Assembly (NCBI RefSeq): GCF_039926425.1
Contig: NZ_JBDSWZ010000234.1
Location: 1-9,560, forward strand
DNA: 9,560 nucleotides
Reading direction: 5' to 3'
DNA from: Dokdonella_A sp039926425
Lineage (GTDB): Bacteria > Pseudomonadota > Gammaproteobacteria > Xanthomonadales > Rhodanobacteraceae
The notes beneath the pieces are model-generated. The model did no database searches, was not told the DNA's origin, and saw nothing but the letters and a program-made list of their open reading frames with translations. Shown here piece after piece: positions 7,463 through 9,560 of the stretch; position 1 is the stretch's first letter, and the number at the start of each line of letters is the position of its first letter. Position numbers and translations under genes: made by a program.

Positions 7463-7647
7463 ACACGGCGACGCACGGATTGAGACACATCTCCGCGGCC
7501 ATCGCCGGCTCCGCTCCCGCGAGCGAATTGAAGGACACGCAGAGGAGACCGATCGAAAGGCAAACGCCGCGATGCGCGGGCGTGATCGCTTTCGGCCGGC
7601 CCCTCCCACGAGGACCTTCGAGCCAGTCGGCGCCCCTTGCGGAGCGA

Positions 7648-7820
7648 CGGTCGCGGCGGATATCCGGACTCCCGGGCACGAGGTTGATCTCTCTGTTCGA
7701 ACGCGGCAGTTGCGCGATTCGATCCCGGTCACCGTTGCGGGGCAGCTCCGGATTTCAACCGGATTCCCTGAGCCGCCTTTCGGCGTCTCACCCAGATGTT
7801 GTGCTGGGCGCCATCGACCG
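7648..7820 (-). promoter_or_regulatory. Cobalamin (AdoCbl) riboswitch upstream of nrdA
   Basis: The minus-strand sequence contains the conserved cobalamin aptamer parts in the right order. They are a hairpin with a GAAA tetraloop (CGCC-GAAA-GGCG, 7774-7785), then AGGGAAUCCGGUUGAAAUCC (the UCCGG/CCGGA stem is at 7747-7763). CUGCCCCGCAACGGUGA (7729-7745, the B12-box region) follows, then a variable arm, and finally GCCCGGGAGUCCGGAUA (7661-7677) with UCCGCC. The ends close with a 6-bp P1 stem, CGGUCG (7815-7820) with CGACCG (7648-7653). It lies in the leader of a B12-independent RNR operon. B12 elements are known to repress B12-independent isozymes, for example nrdABS in Streptomyces, so the expected effect is repression when AdoCbl is abundant. 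The expression platform is roughly 230 nt long and ends at a hairpin masking the nrdA ribosome binding site. No U-tract terminator is seen. Confidence 0.95.
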
Positions 7821-7824
7821 GCAC

Positions 7825-7853
7825 AAGATAGGCGATACCCTGCCGAAGATCAA
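7825..7853 (-). promoter_or_regulatory. Sigma70-type promoter for the nrdA leader
   Basis: TTGATC (7848-7853) and TATCTT (7825-7830) on the minus strand are separated by 17 nt, each matching the sigma70 consensus at 4 of 6 positions. The predicted start, 5-7 nt after the -10, falls at about 7818, at the very 5' edge of the riboswitch P1 stem. Location and spacing make this a good candidate; it has not been measured, and a start one or two bases further upstream would be needed to include the whole P1 strand. Confidence 0.55.
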
Positions 7854-7941
7854 CGGGCAATCACCCTTGCAGAAACGGGTCAGCAAGGTTGCTTTTCCGC
7901 AGGAGGCGTCGCAGCAGAAGTGCGGGCACCGGTGTCGATCA

Positions 7942-9204
7942 TCATTCCCCCGCGGCGGCCGCGCGAGCCAGCAACAACTCGCGCTCCCGTGCATTGCGGG
8001 TCATCGTCGCCGCCTGCTGGAATTCCCGCCTCGCCTCATCCCTGCGTCCGAGCTTTGCCAGGAAATCGCCGCGCACGCTCGGCAGAAGGTGGTAGTTCCT
8101 GAGTGCCGGCTCCGACGTCAGGGTATCGACGAGTTCAAGCCCCGCAGCGGGACCGAACGCCATTCCCAGCGCGACCGCACGATTGAGTTCGACAATCGGA
8201 GATCCTGCAACAACAGCAAGCGTTCCATACAACGCCGCGATGCGCGGCCAATCGGTGTCGCCGCTCTTCCGCGCGCGCGCGTGACACGCCGCGATCGCCG
8301 CCTGCAGCGTGTAGGGTCCGACGGCGCCGCCGAGTTTTTCGGCACGGGCGAGAGCGACAAGGCCGCGGCGGATGAGCAATGCATCCCACTGCGCGCGGTT
8401 CTGGTCAAGCAACAGGATCGGTTCCCCGTTTGCACCGACACGGGCGCCCGCGCGTGACGCCTGTATTTCCATCAGCGCGAGCAGGCCATGCGCTTCCGCT
8501 TCATCCGGCATCAGACCAACCAGCAGGCGACCGAGTCGCAGCGCGTCCTCGCACAGACGCGGCCGCATCCAGTCATCGCCTGCAGTGGCCGTATAGCCTT
8601 CGTTGAAAACGAGATAAATCACTTCGAGGACAGACGCGACACGTTCTGCGAGTTCGCTGGCGCGGGGCACCTCGAACGGAATCTGCTCGGAAGCGAGGGT
8701 CTTCTTCGCGCGCACGATCCGTTGCGCGATCGTTGGTTCGGGCACGAGGAACGCGCGCGCGATTTCGTCGGTGGTGAGACCGCCGAGCAGTCGCAAGGTC
8801 AACGCGACCCGGGCTTCGGTCGAGAGCACCGGATGACAGGCGGTGAAGACGATTCGCAGCAGGTCGTCGCCGATGTCGTCGTCGATGGCCGCTTCGAATT
8901 CCATGCCTGCATCCTCCTGATCCGCGGCAAGCTCGTGCCCGATCTGCTCATGCTTGCGCGCGAGCAACTGGATCCGTCGCAGCCGATCGATCGCCCGGTG
9001 CTTGGCCGTCGCCATCAACCATGCGCCCGGGTTGTCGGGCACGCCGGTTTCCGGCCAGCGCTCCAACGCCGCGACCAGCGCATCCTGCGCAAGCTCCTCG
9101 GCCAATCCTACGTCGCGTACCATGCGAGCGAGTCCCGCGATCAATCGCGGAGACTCGATCCTCCAGACGGCGTCGATTGCACGATGGGTTTCAGTGGTCG
9201 TCAT
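7942..9204 (-). CDS. ECF RNA polymerase sigma factor with DUF6596/TPR-like C-terminal domain (ECF42-type)
   Basis: A 420-residue protein, about twice the length of a simple ECF sigma factor. Region 2 spans about residues 10-80 (LAEELAQDALVAALERWP, then PGAWLMATAKHRAIDRLRR). Region 4 is about 112-170 (LSTEARVALTLRLLGGL, then TTDEIARAFLVPEPTIAQRI, the helix-turn-helix). After that comes the DUF6596 block with VIYLVFNEGYTA (195-206) and a TPR-like C-terminal region with SPIVELNRAVALG (335-347). In ECF42-type factors this extension replaces a separate anti-sigma factor as the control domain. No anti-sigma gene is seen downstream. It begins 62 nt after an SRPBCC-protein gene and probably shares its transcript. 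Promoter targets and inducing signal are unknown. It ends before the nrdA promoter, with no clear terminator in the 88-nt gap. Confidence 0.93.
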   Translation of the reverse strand: MTTTETHRAIDAVWRIESPRLIAGLARMVRDVGLAEELAQDALVAALERWPETGVPDNPGAWLMATAKHRAIDRLRRIQLLARKHEQIGHELAADQEDAGMEFEAAIDDDIGDDLLRIVFTACHPVLSTEARVALTLRLLGGLTTDEIARAFLVPEPTIAQRIVRAKKTLASEQIPFEVPRASELAERVASVLEVIYLVFNEGYTATAGDDWMRPRLCEDALRLGRLLVGLMPDEAEAHGLLALMEIQASRAGARVGANGEPILLLDQNRAQWDALLIRRGLVALARAEKLGGAVGPYTLQAAIAACHARARKSGDTDWPRIAALYGTLAVVAGSPIVELNRAVALGMAFGPAAGLELVDTLTSEPALRNYHLLPSVRGDFLAKLGRRDEARREFQQAATMTRNARERELLLARAAAAGE

Positions 9205-9253
9205 GACCGCCGATCAAACCATCGTCGCCTGCCTGATGCAACACGAACGGGCG

Positions 9254-9268
9254 GACGTTTGGAACGTC
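9254..9268 (-). repeat. Short inverted repeat spanning the SRPBCC gene stop codon
   Basis: GACGTT and AACGTC flank a 3-nt spacer, overlapping two bases of the SRPBCC stop codon (9267-9269) and lying about 50 nt before the sigma factor start. It is too short, and lacks a T-run, to be a convincing terminator. It may be a minor hairpin or an operator, or simply chance. Confidence 0.25.
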
Positions 9269-9560
9269 ACATTGCTTCCGCCTGCGCCTTGATGTTGGCA
9301 AGGCCGGTTTCAAAATCCTTGCCGACCATGCGATCCATGTTCATGAAGACGTGCATGATCTTGCCGACGAACGGCGTAGGCCCATGCATCGACCAGTTCA
9401 CCACCGTTTCCCCGGCCGCCGGGGTCAGCGTGAACTCGGCCGTGTTGTGGGCCTCGAACGGCGCAACGAAATCGAGCTTGATCACGATGCGCGACGGCGA
9501 CGACTCGAGGATTTCCATCCGCCCTTCGCCCACCTTGCTGTTGCCCTTCCATGCATACAC
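9267..9560 (-). CDS. SRPBCC-fold protein (polyketide cyclase/START-like), C-terminal part, cut by window edge
   Basis: The last 97 codons of a gene that enters from the right edge. The first visible codon is GTG, but it is almost certainly an internal valine. The sequence YAWKGNSKVGEGRMEI (2-17), SRIVIKLDFVAPFEAHNTAEF (from 23), a WSMHGPTPFVGK segment (56-67), and MNMDRMVGKDFETGLANIKA (73-92) at the end is typical of SRPBCC proteins. These bind small hydrophobic ligands in a helix-grip cavity; the annotation covers many uncharacterised proteins, and no substrate can be inferred. It lies 62 nt upstream of the ECF sigma factor on the same strand. Small ligand-binding and YCII/DGPF-domain proteins are typical neighbours of ECF42-type sigma genes, so it may be part of that regulon. 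Confidence 0.85.
   Translation of the reverse strand: MYAWKGNSKVGEGRMEILESSPSRIVIKLDFVAPFEAHNTAEFTLTPAAGETVVNWSMHGPTPFVGKIMHVFMNMDRMVGKDFETGLANIKAQAEAM

Noticed and set aside
4985..7732. 915-residue version of NrdA starting inside the riboswitch
   Set aside because: The extra 104 residues translate the aptamer and leader. The ATG at 7420 has a good ribosome binding site, and the protein matches the family only from about residue 39 of the shorter form.
7822..7837. Possible NrdR box at the nrdA promoter
   Set aside because: Only the right half (TCTTGTGC) resembles the NrdR palindrome; the left half matches poorly and there is no second box 31-32 nt away.
7865..7888. Candidate terminator after the sigma factor gene (CCTTGC / GCAAGG, 12-nt loop)
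   Set aside because: The stem is only 6 bp, the loop is large and no T-run follows.
7257..8457. Plus-strand open frames of 281 and 365 codons over the nrdA leader
   Set aside because: They are antisense to the riboswitch, nrdA and the sigma factor, without recognisable domains or a ribosome binding site.

Overview
The window is GC-rich DNA, apparently from the chromosome of a proteobacterium. RecA and AlaS look beta/gammaproteobacterial, but I cannot place it more precisely. Every gene I can support reads on the minus strand, so the window is described here from its right end to its left.

Right end (9560 to 7942): the C-terminal part of an SRPBCC-fold protein, cut by the window edge, is followed by an ECF sigma factor. 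The sigma factor has a long C-terminal DUF6596/TPR-like extension (ECF42-type).

Centre (7853 to 3434): a sigma70-like promoter leads directly into a cobalamin (AdoCbl) riboswitch. A leader of about 230 nt follows, and near its end a hairpin can mask the nrdA ribosome binding site. Then come nrdA and nrdB, encoding a class Ia, oxygen-dependent, B12-independent ribonucleotide reductase. They are separated by a short dispersed palindromic repeat. A hotdog acyl-CoA thioesterase gene starts 2 nt after the nrdB stop. The logic follows other B12-controlled isozyme pairs: when B12 is plentiful the class Ia enzyme is turned down, presumably because a B12-dependent class II enzyme (NrdJ) is encoded elsewhere. 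That last step is inference.

Left part (3343 to 1): pncC (CinA C-terminal domain, NMN deamidase), recA, a membrane-anchored DUF442/rhodanese-like cysteine phosphatase or sulfurtransferase, a 40-residue single-helix membrane protein, recX, and the start of alaS. Gaps from recA to recX are 22, 2 and 18 nt, so these genes very likely form one transcript. Two membrane proteins thus sit between recA and its modulator recX. The recA leader has an extended -10 element and a perfect 8-bp inverted repeat, but no canonical LexA box that I can see.

The strongest item for follow-up is the riboswitch-controlled class Ia RNR operon with its visible expression platform. Next are the unusual recA-to-recX gene arrangement and the recA leader palindrome.
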